Positions 1-9,306 of a stretch of 23,160 nt of DNA are shown here, piece after piece. The stretch is taken from NCBI GenBank assembly GCA_032718475.1, contig JAUCBJ010000596.1, positions 1 to 23,160 on the forward strand, given 5' to 3'. The position numbers and the translations under genes are program-made. The stretch is from Nemertoderma westbladi. Its lineage: Eukaryota > Xenacoelomorpha > Nemertodermatida > Nemertodermatidae. The notes beneath the pieces were generated by a model. That model saw only the letters and a program-made list of their open reading frames with translations. It did not search any database and was not told the origin of the DNA. How positions within the stretch are numbered: position 1 is the first letter of the stretch; each line of letters opens with the position of its first letter.

Positions 1-2306
1 ATGCGTGTAGGCTCCACACCTTGCGCATGCAATACTTCAGACCTAACAGGTTGACACATTGTTACAGAGGGTGGTGGTATACCCTTTTGGGTGTTTACTA
101 ATTTATCGCGTTCAAGCGCGATACTTTGCTGCACTTCTTGCAACTCTAGCCTACTTTCCCTCACTGTTCCCTTTAAATGTTGGACAGTCCCTTCCAACTC
201 TCGGACCTGTTGGGAGGAGCGTATCTGATTCTCCTTCATCTCTTCAAGGAGAATATCCATCCCCCGCCGTCTCTCGTCTACCCAATCAACCGCCGAAACG
301 GGATCCGCCAACGTCGTAGCGGGCAGACAAGGGACAACGGGCGACAAATTCGGAATATTTCGCTCGGGGTCCAGGACCTGAACTGTCTCTCGGGCAGTTC
401 TACGGGGCACAGGTAGCTTAGTGCTATGTAGAGGGAATTTATAGGTAGTCTCAGGGAGCACAGGTATGTCTATCACCGAAGGGGTGATTTCAAGAACAGG
501 CCTACTTATTTCAGGCTCATCTACTATAGTAGGGAGTCTTTCTATTTTAATTATTTGGTCTGTGGGCTCTGTACTACCTAAGTTGGTGTTATTTAGTTGC
601 CTTCTAACAGCTGGAGGCAAATCAGGCAATTTCTGACGGTGGAATGTTCTTTTACGTCTACTTGGACGAGATCTATTTCCCTTGCCTTCAGTGTCGGTGG
701 TATCGCCTTCCTCAGATGATGTATACCCTTGTCTTTTGGGAGTAGATCGACTCATCATCTGCATATTACTAGCTGCTAACTGTTTACTAAAGTCGTCTTG
801 CTTCTCTTGAAGATTTTCCAACTCCAGTTGGATGATCTCTTCAGCCGCTTTTCGTTCTACTTCCGCCACTGCTGCCGCTTTTGCTTCTGCTGCTGCCGCT
901 TTTGCTTCTGACGCTGCCGCTTTTCGTTCTGCTTCCGCCACTGTCGCTTTTCGTTCTGCTTCCTCCACTGCCGCTTTTCGTTCTGCTTCCGCCACTGTCG
1001 CTTTTCGTTCTGCTTCCTCCACTGTCGCTTTTCGTTCTGCTTCCGCCACTGCTGCCCCTTTTGCCGCTGCCGCTGCCGCTTTTGCCTCTGCCGCTGCCGC
1101 TTTTCTTTCTGCCTCTGCCACTGCTGCTATCTTTCTGTCTTCTATACGTTTTTTCCTTACTTGTTCTTCCTTTTCTCTAGCGATGCGGAGTTGTTCATCG
1201 AATTTAGCTTGGTTCGCCGCTAACCTATCCACATCAATCGCATCTAACACAAGTTTGGCTCCTTCGCTATTAGGGCTAAGTCCCTCTAGCCTTCTCCTCA
1301 ACTCTTCATCTCCCACAAAACGCTGATAGTCTGACAGATAGATATCAATGGCATCCTTCTTATGCGGTTTCTCTGCCGTCGCTTCACTTTCCACTTGGGA
1401 AAAAGTGGCGTCCGTCGATTCTCCATGAGTTGAGCGCTCCTCCAATTGAGCTTTCCACTGAGCTGCTCCTTGAACCTGGCGACTCACCCTTTGAAACCAA
1501 GTCTTTACGGCAACTTGCAACGACGTGTCTTGCTTTCGTTTAGAAGCCTCCTCAAAGGCGGATAAGATTAGCCTAATCCGCAGAACTCTTTCTCTAACTT
1601 GATAAAGCAGCGATCCCTGCTCTTGAGGTCCTTGAGGTTGTTGAAAAAGTTGCTTTTCTATTCGCTCCATAGAGCTGAAGAATCCCTGTGCGTATCCGGC
1701 TGCGGACCTCTTCCACACAGCTGGATCGATGGTTTCCTTGGCTACTCCCATCCGGTGTATGTCTTCCCAGGCAGCTTCTGATAAATCAAACGGGAGTCCG
1801 GGTCCGGGGAAGTTCCATTGCGACTCGACAATAGACTTCAGTTCTTCACTAGTGTAGCCCGCGTAGCTATCTCTAGTTGTCCGTTGACTCCTCGCCCAAT
1901 CGATCTGGTGTTCTTCCACCGCGATCAATAACCCGGCGAGCACGGCTGCAGGAAGGATGAGAAGGGGATCCGTATAAACCGCATCCGTCATCTCTGCTCC
2001 GCTCTCTGGTGTCAGCTCTACAGTATCCTCACTACTGGAGCTGCTGGGCCGCTGAGGAATAAGTTCTTGACTAGCGGGTTGTTGCTGTTCCGCTGCCTTT
2101 TGGTCCCGCTTGACCTGAGCTCGAGTGCCTATGATAGACCTACGATGTTGGACCAGCCTAGGTTCTGTTATTACTACTGGAGGGATGACCTTCCTCACAG
2201 TGGGAGGTGAACTGGATTTACGACCAGACGTTTGTACGTCTCTATCTGAGTCGCAGATAGTTACATCTAATAAACTGTCTGACAGGTTCTGCTTAGTATC
2301 AGACAT
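1..2306 (-). CDS. Long unrecognised ORF, gag/ORF1-like, running off the window
   Basis: Reading the minus strand from the ATG at 2306, I find no stop in 768 codons before the window ends, so the frame is 3'-open and the product is larger. I do not recognise the family. Visible features: a Ser/Pro/Gln-rich N-terminus (about residues 1-110), a short hydrophobic stretch (about 114-130), a Trp-containing globular-looking part (about 135-300), a charged helix leading into an Ala/Glu/Lys/Arg-rich coiled coil (about 370-510) with repeated AEAERKA-type units, a basic patch (SRPSRRKR, near 550), a Pro-rich part with spaced isoleucines, and a second coiled coil near 695-745. There is no zinc knuckle, protease or reverse transcriptase in the visible part. 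The lack of introns beside an intron-rich host gene, and the repeat-rich leader upstream, suggest a retroelement structural protein (gag/ORF1). A single-exon host gene remains possible. That the frame is coding: high confidence; identity: low. Confidence 0.72.
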   Translation of the reverse strand, partial: MSDTKQNLSDSLLDVTICDSDRDVQTSGRKSSSPPTVRKVIPPVVITEPRLVQHRRSIIGTRAQVKRDQKAAEQQQPASQELIPQRPSSSSSEDTVELTPESGAEMTDAVYTDPLLILPAAVLAGLLIAVEEHQIDWARSQRTTRDSYAGYTSEELKSIVESQWNFPGPGLPFDLSEAAWEDIHRMGVAKETIDPAVWKRSAAGYAQGFFSSMERIEKQLFQQPQGPQEQGSLLYQVRERVLRIRLILSAFEEASKRKQDTSLQVAVKTWFQRVSRQVQGAAQWKAQLEERSTHGESTDATFSQVESEATAEKPHKKDAIDIYLSDYQRFVGDEELRRRLEGLSPNSEGAKLVLDAIDVDRLAANQAKFDEQLRIAREKEEQVRKKRIEDRKIAAVAEAERKAAAAEAKAAAAAAKGAAVAEAERKATVEEAERKATVAEAERKAAVEEAERKATVAEAERKAAASEAKAAAAEAKAAAVAEVERKAAEEIIQLELENLQEKQDDFSKQLAASNMQMMSRSTPKRQGYTSSEEGDTTDTEGKGNRSRPSRRKRTFHRQKLPDLPPAVRRQLNNTNLGSTEPTDQIIKIERLPTIVDEPEISRPVLEITPSVIDIPVLPETTYKFPLHSTKLPVPRRTARETVQVLDPERNIPNLSPVVPCLPATTLADPVSAVDWVDERRRGMDILLEEMKENQIRSSQQVRELEGTVQHLKGTVRESRLELQEVQQSIALERDKLVNTQKGIPPPSVTMCQPVRSEVLHAQGVEPTR
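918..1052. repeat. 27-bp coding minisatellite, 5 copies
   Basis: Five head-to-tail 27-bp units lie inside the long minus-strand ORF. Copies alternate between two versions (GCC or TCC at one codon), giving a 54-bp higher-order period. Each unit encodes nine residues of the type (V)(A/E)EAERKA(T/A), so length change by whole units keeps the frame and extends the coiled coil. Confidence 0.9.
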
Positions 2307-2443
2307 GACTATGTATACCGTTGAATGTCTACTGCTGTATTACAGTCTGAGTAAGTCTAATAACTCAGTATGAACTGCTAGCCTAGTAATTAATTACCGT
2401 TACTGCTACTCAGTGTAGCGTGATATATATATAATATATTAGA

Positions 2444-2688
2444 ATACCGGTATACTTATAGTATATATAACTATATAAGTATTATTACAGACTAGGTTTA
2501 TCACAGAATACCGGTATAATTTTAGCACAAATATATATAAATATATAATAGGCCTATCGGAATACCGGTATACAGCTTACAGTTTGTAGGATATATAATT
2601 CTGAAATAGAATTAATTACAAGTACCGGTATAATTTCAACCTAGATTTATAAAAATAAAGATAATAGGCCTATCGTAAATACCGGTAT
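2444..2688. repeat. Five near-regularly spaced ACCGGT palindromes
   Basis: ATACCGGTAT occurs at 2444, 2508, 2562 and 2679, with a variant (GTACCGGTAT) at 2622. Steps are about 64, 54, 60 and 57 bp. Sequence between the copies is only loosely alike (AT-rich with TATATA). The self-complementary word could bind a dimeric protein or be the surviving core of an old tandem repeat with a unit near 58 bp. Confidence 0.7.
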
Positions 2689-3230
2689 ATCAATTATTTT
2701 AAATAATTGAATTTCTGTATTTTAGGGTTACTTGGTTACTTTAACTTACTTTATTACCGTTATTTGAGCAGTAATCCAACTGATATTGAGACCTAATGGT
2801 TGTATGGTAGGCCTACGATTTATAAATCGTTAGATTTGATTTATAATATATATATACCCGTTTTAGTGGGTTTTGTCAATGTTTGAAATAAATGTTATTA
2901 TTTCTGGGGAGTAATCACTACACAAAGCGGTGCGCTTTCAGTGAAGTGTTACGTATAGGACACTAAAACAAATAATTCTAATTTACCTAAGTTACTTAAT
3001 ACTACAAATTACGTACAATTCGGGTGAGATTACAATCTCTAAATAAATGCAAAAATTTACAAAAACGCAAATACGAATTTTTAGGGTAATTTTACAAGAA
3101 GTCTACAAACCAGCCTAACAAAGGGTTAGAAAACTGATTATTACAGCGGACAGGGTACTACGGTATTTGAAATAATAAGTAGTAGTAAATACACTGCGTT
3201 GTCTAGATAGGAAAATACCACCGCCTGACG

Positions 3231-3254
3231 ACCTATAGCCGTATCGCTATAGGT
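3231..3254. other. Perfect 9-bp-stem hairpin
   Basis: ACCTATAGC and GCTATAGGT are exact inverted repeats around a 6-base loop. It lies in the leader upstream of the long minus-strand ORF. Function unknown. Confidence 0.6.
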
Positions 3255-3626
3255 TCTACGTTATGTATCACGGAGTGTTCCTACCTAGAAGTTAATAGAG
3301 CTAATCGAATGTGCCTATCAACCACTTTACAACACAAATATAATGCCTACAATAATTACTTCGGAAAGTACCGTACACTAAACCCTAAATTAGGTACGAG
3401 TACTTGTATAACAGATAATCAGTAATTAAATATACTTGAACAGCTAAAAGAACCACGGCATCTGCTGGAGTGACCGATGCACAAAATCACCAGTCTTTAC
3501 CTACGCCGAGCAGCCCGTGTAGTACCGGGGTTAATTTAACTATAGCGGTATGTATAACAAACACAATTACTGTAGGAACAAACTTGGGGACTTGAATGTT
3601 GCGAATAATCGCATAAACTCTGAATA

Positions 3627-4200
3627 ATAAATATTACGCTACGCGTACAAACTACTCAAACAAAATACAGACCGAACACTGACAGACTACTATCAAGCCT
3701 AAACAAACTACGGTATATGCAGACTCCGAAATGATTAGGGAGTATGCGCTCTAACCCAGTAGTGCGACTTATTCTTTAGTTGGGGGTTTACCTTACAGCG
3801 TTGCTGCCCCTACTGCCTAATCGTACTTAATCGGACAGATGATCTACACACGCGGCAATCCGTTCAGACTTAATAACAGCCAGACAACTATCCAGCCTAC
3901 AAATTATTTAAATAAAATTATACGCTACCCGTACAGACTTACACAAACAAAGTACAGACTAAACGATGGCAGACTACTCTCAAGCCTAAATAAACTACGG
4001 TATATGCAGACTCCGAAATGATTAGGGAGTATGCGCTCTAACCCAGTAGTGCGACTTATTCTTTAGTTGGGGGTTTACCTTACAGCGTGGCTGCCCCTAC
4101 TTCCTAACCGTACTTAATCGGACAAGTGCTCTACACACACTGCAATTCGTTCGGACTTAACAGCAATCAGACAACAGCTTAGCCTACAAATTGTCTATAC
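3627..4200. repeat. 287-bp tandem duplication
   Basis: Two adjacent copies offset by 287 bp, about 3627-3913 and 3914-4200. The best-conserved core (near 3690-3835 and 3977-4122) is almost identical, starting at the shared CAAGCCTAA word and running through the TTCTTTAGTTGGGGGTTTACC block to ACTTAATCGGACA. The edges are more diverged. It lies about 1.3 kb upstream of the long minus-strand ORF and could be a promoter or LTR-internal duplication of that element. No coding sequence is seen. Confidence 0.85.
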
Positions 4201-5690
4201 AATCTGATGAGGTTTACACGCCTTCTGTTCAATACTGGCCTACAAACAAATAAAACTTGACAGAAATAAGTAGAAATCTCAATAAAAACCAGGGCTGCAG
4301 TCCCTGATTAATTATTAAGGCCTACTGGTATATAACAATCAAAATCGAATAATACTGCTGTAGGTACCGGTCCGGATGATCAGGCAGTCAGGCCTACTGG
4401 TTACCGGTCGACCGGTACTTTCGACTTTATTGCTTACTGCAATAAAGAAGCTATATCCTTTAATGTTCGCGCTTTCAGACCTTTGGCAGTTTAACCCACC
4501 AAATTAAGATGTCTTCTAGATATTAAATCTGCTTTTAGTCTATGACAAGTATTTGATTCACTACACTAGTCGAAACCAATCCGTGCGCGACCATTCACCC
4601 GCTGGATATTCCCGGGAGATTGGGTTCGACGGTTTAATTTTTATTGCTATGTAAGCCTAATGTATTATTCGACTGACAGTATTATATAATCTCTGACAAT
4701 ATTATTCACCTTCGGGAATATTAACAGTTCCTTTAGGACGTGGCGCTTTATCTATATAAACAGAGTTATGACTTAAACTACTCACAACGATATGGCTTAA
4801 TTATAATCCACATATATGGCGCATTCTTTAGGAATGCTTCTTTAACAGACTCACTCATACACTATGCTGCACAATACTGCACACTAATCTGCCAATCTTC
4901 ACTGATTTTAGTCACATATAAAAGGAACACAGGCTGACTCATGTAGGGTCTATCAAATAACATTGGATTCACTTCAAACCAATTTAACATAAGTCACAAT
5001 CGTTATTGGTAACCTTTCTCTCTTACCTTCGGTATATCAAGAATATTGGGTTTCGGGGTGATTTATCGTTATTCCAAATATAATAATTCATCAACCATAT
5101 TATGAAGAAATGACAGTAAATAGCAGTATAACACAACAACTGAACACTGATTGTTATGAGTTTGCAATGTTTCAGCAGTCAGGATGTATGATAAGTTATC
5201 AGTAGTCATTAGATGCGTTAAAGGATATATGCCCTTTATAATTAAACCTACTAGTGTAAGACTAAAAGACAGTACAGCACAAAAATACTTCCAAGCCGTT
5301 CTTTCTTTGGCTCAAGACTGAATGTAAGCACTGCACATAGGCATTGCGTCATTTCTCGGAAATTTTCTGTACAAGGAGCCACAAAAACGCTCTCATTGGC
5401 TGACTGAACTGAGAGACGCCGTAGAACAAAGGAAATCAACACGTATGAATGTCAGCTGTTAACCGTAGTCATAGTAACTACTGTTCAAGAGTAGCTATCA
5501 CCCCTTTGCGTCACGAATTGCCATAGAATCATAAAATATGCCTTTCACAATACACATACGGAGGAAATAGGTCTTAGATCCTCTAAAAACACCGATACAG
5601 CAATAATACGGTCTCTTACACTTATTAAATCAACTACAGAGTATTTTAATGTAAAAGATAATAAAAATAACGGGGCAATTCAGCAAAGGC
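4201..5690. other. Non-coding stretch with two inverted repeats
   Basis: No supported gene. It holds a strong hairpin at 4425-4447 and an imperfect inverted repeat at 4571-4628 (arms CGAAACCAATC and GATTGGGTTCG, one mismatch), plus CCGGT-rich words at 4363-4420. Short open frames here lack domain resemblance or splice context. Confidence 0.5.
4425..4447. other. 9-bp-stem hairpin carrying AATAAA on both strands
   Basis: CTTTATTGC and GCAATAAAG pair perfectly around a 5-base loop, so the poly(A)-signal word AATAAA is present on both strands. A poly(A) signal in a hairpin recalls LTR R regions, but nothing else here proves an LTR. Confidence 0.5.
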
Positions 5691-5697
5691 TTTTACA

Positions 5698-5845
5698 CAC
5701 ACAGTAAATGTCCAGTTATAATGGCCACACAGTAAATGTCCAGTTATAATGACCACACACTAAATGTCCAGTTATAATGACCACACACTAAATGTCCAGT
5801 TATAATGACCACACAGTAAATGTCCAGTTATAATGACCACACAGT
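5698..5845. repeat. 28-bp minisatellite, 5 copies plus a partial
   Basis: Five consecutive 28-bp units (5698, 5726, 5754, 5782, 5810) read CACACAGTAAATGTCCAGTT followed by ATAATGAC with only scattered changes (GT or CT at one place, GGC at the end of unit 1). An 8-base partial sixth unit runs into the hairpin at 5837-5863. Confidence 0.95.
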
Positions 5846-5863
5846 CCCTAAGTGACTGTGTGG
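5837..5863. other. 10-bp-stem hairpin ending the minisatellite
   Basis: CCACACAGTC and GACTGTGTGG pair exactly around a 7-base loop. The left arm is the start of a sixth minisatellite unit, so the hairpin and the array are one structure. Confidence 0.8.
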
Positions 5864-5875
5864 CCTGTTATATAT

Positions 5876-5940
5876 ATATATAATCTAATTAAGTAATGGG
5901 GTATAAGAATTAAAGTAGTAAAACTTTAATTAGATTATAA
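5876..5940. other. AT-rich inverted repeat
   Basis: ATAATCTAATTAAGT and ACTTTAATTAGATTAT form arms (one bulge) about 30 bases apart, directly right of the minisatellite hairpin. It may be part of the same foldback element. Confidence 0.5.
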
Positions 5941-6017
5941 AGTTATAAAGTCTGTTACAAAACTTCATTCATATGTTTCTTGCGGCTTCCTATAAAGTGG
6001 AAACGAACGAACCGTGA

Positions 6018-6288
6018 TAAATTAAACAGTGCTAAGCACGATGAACTGTAGCTCTATTCGCCCCCTAGCGGCAGACATAGGAACTGTAAAAGTCTGTCTG
6101 TGTGTAGGTTTTCTAATTAAGAAATGCTCGTAGTTTACTACTACCAAATTTCAGATGAATCTGATGGTTGGTTCTATAATTACAGCTACTTTTACGTTTC
6201 TGTAAATTCGTCCCCTAGCGGCAGACAAAGGAACTATAGAAGTATCTGCATTCGGCTATGTGTAGAATTTCTAAACTTTTGATAGACT
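6018..6288 (+). repeat. CCCCCTAGCGGCAG dispersed repeat, plus-strand copy
   Basis: Two internal subunits about 150 bp apart each carry CCCCTAGCGGCAGACA(T/A)AGGAACT followed by an AAGTNTGT-like word and a block ending TACCAAATTTCAGATGAATC. The whole 271-bp block, beginning AAATTAAACAGTGCTAAGCAC and ending AGAATTTCTAAACTTTT, recurs inverted at 12778-13052. A dispersed non-autonomous element or satellite-derived repeat is inferred; no coding capacity. Confidence 0.85.
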
Positions 6289-6369
6289 ACATGTGTACCA
6301 AATTTGGTTTCATTTCATCCATGATTGACCGACTTATTAGCGTTCAAACATTCCTGACACACACACACA

Positions 6370-6450
6370 AGCCATCCAGTGTGACGGGATCGATTCTGAG
6401 ACCCCGACCGGGTAAGGTTGTACGCGTCACTTGGCTGCTGGGCTAATATC
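6370..6450 (-). mobile_element. Possible tRNA-derived SINE head
   Basis: On the minus strand, an A-box-like TAGCCCAGCAG (near 6445) is followed about 40 bases later by GGTCTCAGAATCGATCCC (6403-6386), which resembles a pol III B box. Downstream is a TG-rich part reading into GTCAGGAATGTTTGAACGC. The A box is a poor match, so this is a tentative SINE call. Confidence 0.4.
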
Positions 6451-6699
6451 TTTGGCCGAAGGCCGGTTGGAAAATAATACAGTTTGTTTCTCCGTATTAA
6501 TAATTGCAGTGATAATAGCACAGTCGGATATATAATTGAGTTAACAGCAACATTATAGTCTATATAAATTGCGATATGAAATGACGATATAGATTGTAAT
6601 ACAAATGACGGTCAAAACTATGCCGGTCTGCAACTGTGTGAAAACCAACTGACCGGTAAATCGGTAACTAGAGTAACTATATAATTGATACATATTGGT

Positions 6700-7088
6700 T
6701 TCAGCTCTGCACTACTGTGGCCTTTGGTACTCAATGGATGCGCTGCTATCCCCCCAATGTATTTCCTTGCCAGCTGTTGGCTTAACTATTAATTCTCGCC
6801 TCGCCACTCCCTCTTGGTGTTACCCCCTGCTGCTAGCCTCCACTAGCTGGGATGTCCCTCTGAGGTGGTTTGACCTCTCACCTCTCTCTGTGGCTTAGGG
6901 CGTGTGTCGCCCCCCCCCCCCCCCGAGTTGGTTATGAGTCGAGATTATTTATTGGTAATCTCGCATCGCCAACTATATTGGTAAAATGCCACTGGTCCCA
7001 TTTTGGGTGGGTAATGTAGGGAATTGAATCCGCTTACATTATACTACTACTAGGTCTAGCGAACTCGGACAGTGGAAATGAGATCCTT
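6700..7088 (-). mobile_element. Probable LINE 3' UTR with poly-C tract
   Basis: This stretch follows the reverse transcriptase frame and is more GC-rich than its surroundings. It contains a 15-base homopolymer (C on plus, 6910-6924) and no open frame with recognisable content. I infer the 3' untranslated region of the LINE at 7089-8546; its true end and any target-site duplication could not be fixed. Confidence 0.4.
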
Positions 7089-8546
7089 CTAGGCTTCCCG
7101 ATTCTCCATAGTTGTCGCAATTTCGTTTCTCCCAAGTTCAGTATCCCTTTCAAGTTGATCTATATATGTTATGGCCGGTCGTCCACGACTACGCTTTCCA
7201 TGAGTTTGTTGCCAGAGAAGTAGATCTGGTATGACCTCGTCTTTACTTCGCCAGCAGTGCCCACTGAATCTTAATCTGCGTTCACGGAGGGTGGTTGATA
7301 CAGGTGGTATTGTACCATAAAGCTCGGCGTTTGTCATGTGTTGTCTCCAGCTGATGTTTAGGGCTGCCCGTAGTAGTCTTGTGTAGCAACCATCAATTCG
7401 TTGCTCAAGTGATTTAGTCAGTGTCCAGGTCTCACCCCCATATAAAAATACACTTTCCACTGTGGCTCGAAAGAACTTAGTCTTCAGGTGCCTGGAGAGA
7501 TCTGATTTCCAGATGGTATCCATTTTTGATAGAGCTACCCAAGCCTTTGCTTTCCTAACTTCTATGTCCTTTTTGCTACTCTCTATCCATGATCCAAGGT
7601 ACTGGAAGTCATCGACCTTCCTTAGTTGATTATTATCAATGGTTGTCAAGTTTCCATCAACATTAAAGGTCATGAATTCGGTCTTTGTAGCATTTATATG
7701 CAATCCAACCTCCTTAGCAGCCCTCTCCACTTTATTTAGTAGAAGCTGTGCATCTGCTAGCGTATTAGAGAGCAGGGCGATGTCATCCGCAAAGTCGGTG
7801 TCTGTGACTGTAGTTGCCGGATATCTACTACTTCTGCGTTCTTGAAGTGTGAATCCCAGGTCTTCACCCTTTGTGGCCGTCCTCATTGCGTAATCCAGCA
7901 CAATTACAAATAGTAATGGTGCTAATGTGTCACCTTGCAGTACGCCAGCCAGGATTGAGAAAAACTCAGTTTCACCATCTGGTGAGAGTACCTGCGCTTC
8001 TGTGTCACAATATAACAATCCAATGCCAGTAACAATTACTTCTGGTATTCCATAAGCTCTTAGGATTTCAAGCATTTTACCTCTATGGATGGAGTCGAAT
8101 GCCTTCTTGAAGTCCACAAAAGTCATGACTGCGGGGAGATTCTTTGACTTAATTCCTTCAATCAGTCTCCGTAGTGGAAGTATCTGAGCTATTGTTGATC
8201 TACTTGGTCGAAATCCGTTTTGGCTCTTACGCAGTAGTTTCTCTATGTGAGGCCTAATTTTATTGTATATTTCGGCAGCTACCACAAGCAGACAGATCCC
8301 ACGATAGTTTGTTGGTATGCCGAGGTCTCCTTTCTTGGGGAGAGGCTTTAGTTGACCTTTAGTCCAAATTGGTGGTGGCTTTTCCCCTTTTAACATCCGG
8401 TTGCAAACATTCAATAATGGTCTGTTTAGCACTCCTGTTTTCCACACCTCCGCTGGGATTTCTTCTAATCCACTCGCTTTATTATTGGACATGCTTTTAA
8501 TGCTTCTTTGGAGTTCGTTTACATTCAGCCAGCCAAAAACAAACAA
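7089..8546 (-). mobile_element. 5'-truncated RTE-like LINE, reverse transcriptase ORF
   Basis: A 485-codon minus-strand frame encodes the RT of a non-LTR retrotransposon. In order: the N-terminal linker with NNKASGLEEIPAE, LPKKGDLGIPTNYRGICLL, QNGFRPSRSTIAQILPLRR, VDFKKAFDSIH (first catalytic Asp), GVLQGDTLAPLLFVIVLDYA, TDFADDIALLS (catalytic Asp pair), GLHINATKTEFM, YLGSWIES, then the thumb/C-terminal part with GHCWRSKDE and HGKRSRGRP. Motif spelling resembles RTE-type elements common in marine invertebrates. The apurinic endonuclease domain is absent, so the copy is 5'-truncated near 8530. The first six residues of the frame appear to come from the TTTG-rich flank. The frame ends at TAG (7091-7089) just after NREA, where I would expect Trp, and is open eight codons further to a second TAG. 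The nearly intact frame suggests a fairly young insertion, downstream of or inside the 3' part of the CCDC78-like gene and on the same strand. Confidence 0.92.
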
Positions 8547-8560
8547 ACAAAAACAAACTA
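8527..8560. repeat. CAAA-rich simple sequence at the LINE 5' junction
   Basis: CAAACAAACAAAAACAAAC-type low-complexity sequence (TTTG on the minus strand) sits exactly where LINE homology begins. A similar CAAA-rich run flanks the SINE near 16205. Confidence 0.6.
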
Positions 8561-8569
8561 ATAATACCT

Positions 8570-9089
8570 GCAGGAACTCTATGAGTGAGGAGCTATGAGC
8601 TGCAGGATCTATGAGTGTCTATCTATGATGCGATTTTATATGGTTATTATAAATTTTTTGCGATCAAAATCATGCAAATTCCTTAAATATTCCCGAGTAC
8701 TGGTCTAGACGTGACTTCTGTGCAACCGGTAGTCTGTCCAGGATTGCCTACCACCCAGGAGAGTGAACTCTGTGTTGCCACTCACCTGGAATACCTGGAA
8801 TAGTCAGGAAATTTCCTTTTTCTTGAAATGTCAGGGAATTCTAGTAAAAATTGGAGAAATCAGGGAAAAGTCAGGGAATGTGTCATAAGAGAAAAAGTGT
8901 AAAATAATTGTCCTCGCTTCGCTCGCCATTCCGTTTCCTTACATCACTAAATATAAAGTCAGAATTTTTCAAGAACTCCGTGTTTCAAAGTTTATTATAG
9001 AAATTATTAAGAAAAACAATTAAAAAAATAGAAATTTAACGATGTAAATCAGAGAATTCTTGGTTTTGTGCTGCACTTTATAAACTCAC
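8570..9089 (-). other. CCDC78: Intron after the last recognised CCDC78-like exon; terminal exon not found
   Basis: From the GTGAGT donor leftwards to the LINE I see no phase-0 exon with a plausible acceptor and coding content, nor one between the LINE and the long left-edge ORF. The C-terminus may lie beyond the window, be too diverged to recognise, or be displaced by the LINE. Confidence 0.45.
8750..8885. repeat. CAGGGAA/CCTGGAA-rich dispersed repeat
   Basis: Internally repetitive sequence with several copies of TCAGGGAA, TCAGGAAA and ACCTGGAA around an AAAATTGGAGAAATCAGGG block. The wording resembles a dispersed repeat seen in several invertebrate genomes (from memory). No coding content. 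Confidence 0.5.
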
Positions 9090-9306
9090 CAATTGTTTCT
9101 TCATTTCTGTAACGTCTTTCTGGTGCTGTTTATCGAGCTCTTTGACGCGGAGTCGACGTAGTTCGTCCTGAGCCGCTTGAAGGATTCGCGTCATCTTGGG
9201 AATCTCATTGGTCGTTAATTCCTCCAATGAGAGGTCGTCCAGATACATGTCCTTGCCTTCTATGAGGGGCAGGTCAACATCGGCAGACAAACCGAACACC
9301 TGTTCC
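9090..9306 (-). CDS. CCDC78: CCDC78-like exon: last one recognised
   Basis: Acceptor ACTTAAG|GG, or TTTAAG|GTAC nine bases upstream; both keep the frame, so two isoforms differing by three residues are possible. The donor is CAATTG|GTGAGT, a full consensus match, so translation should continue into an exon further left. The product holds VFGLSADVDLPLIEGKDMYL, then an amphipathic coil ending VTEMKKQL. Confidence 0.88.

Larger units (their letters stand above)
2307..3600. other. AT-rich leader upstream of the long ORF
   Basis: No coding sequence is seen. Immediately upstream of the minus-strand ORF are AT-rich blocks with five ATACCGGTAT-type palindromes (annotated separately), two AATAGGCCTATCG words (near 2547 and 2664) and a 9-bp-stem hairpin at 3231-3254. 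I infer an untranslated leader or promoter region, possibly of a retroelement. No LTR edge (TG...CA with a primer-binding site) could be fixed, because the partner LTR would lie outside the window. Confidence 0.4.

Noticed and set aside
832-1326. Ala/Ser/Phe-rich open frames on the plus strand
   Set aside because: They are the antisense shadow of the 27-bp repeat and coiled coil in the minus-strand long ORF.
5251-5442. 63-codon minus-strand frame with CCAAT and CRE-like words nearby
   Set aside because: No domain, splice context or continuing frame; single motif words are expected by chance.
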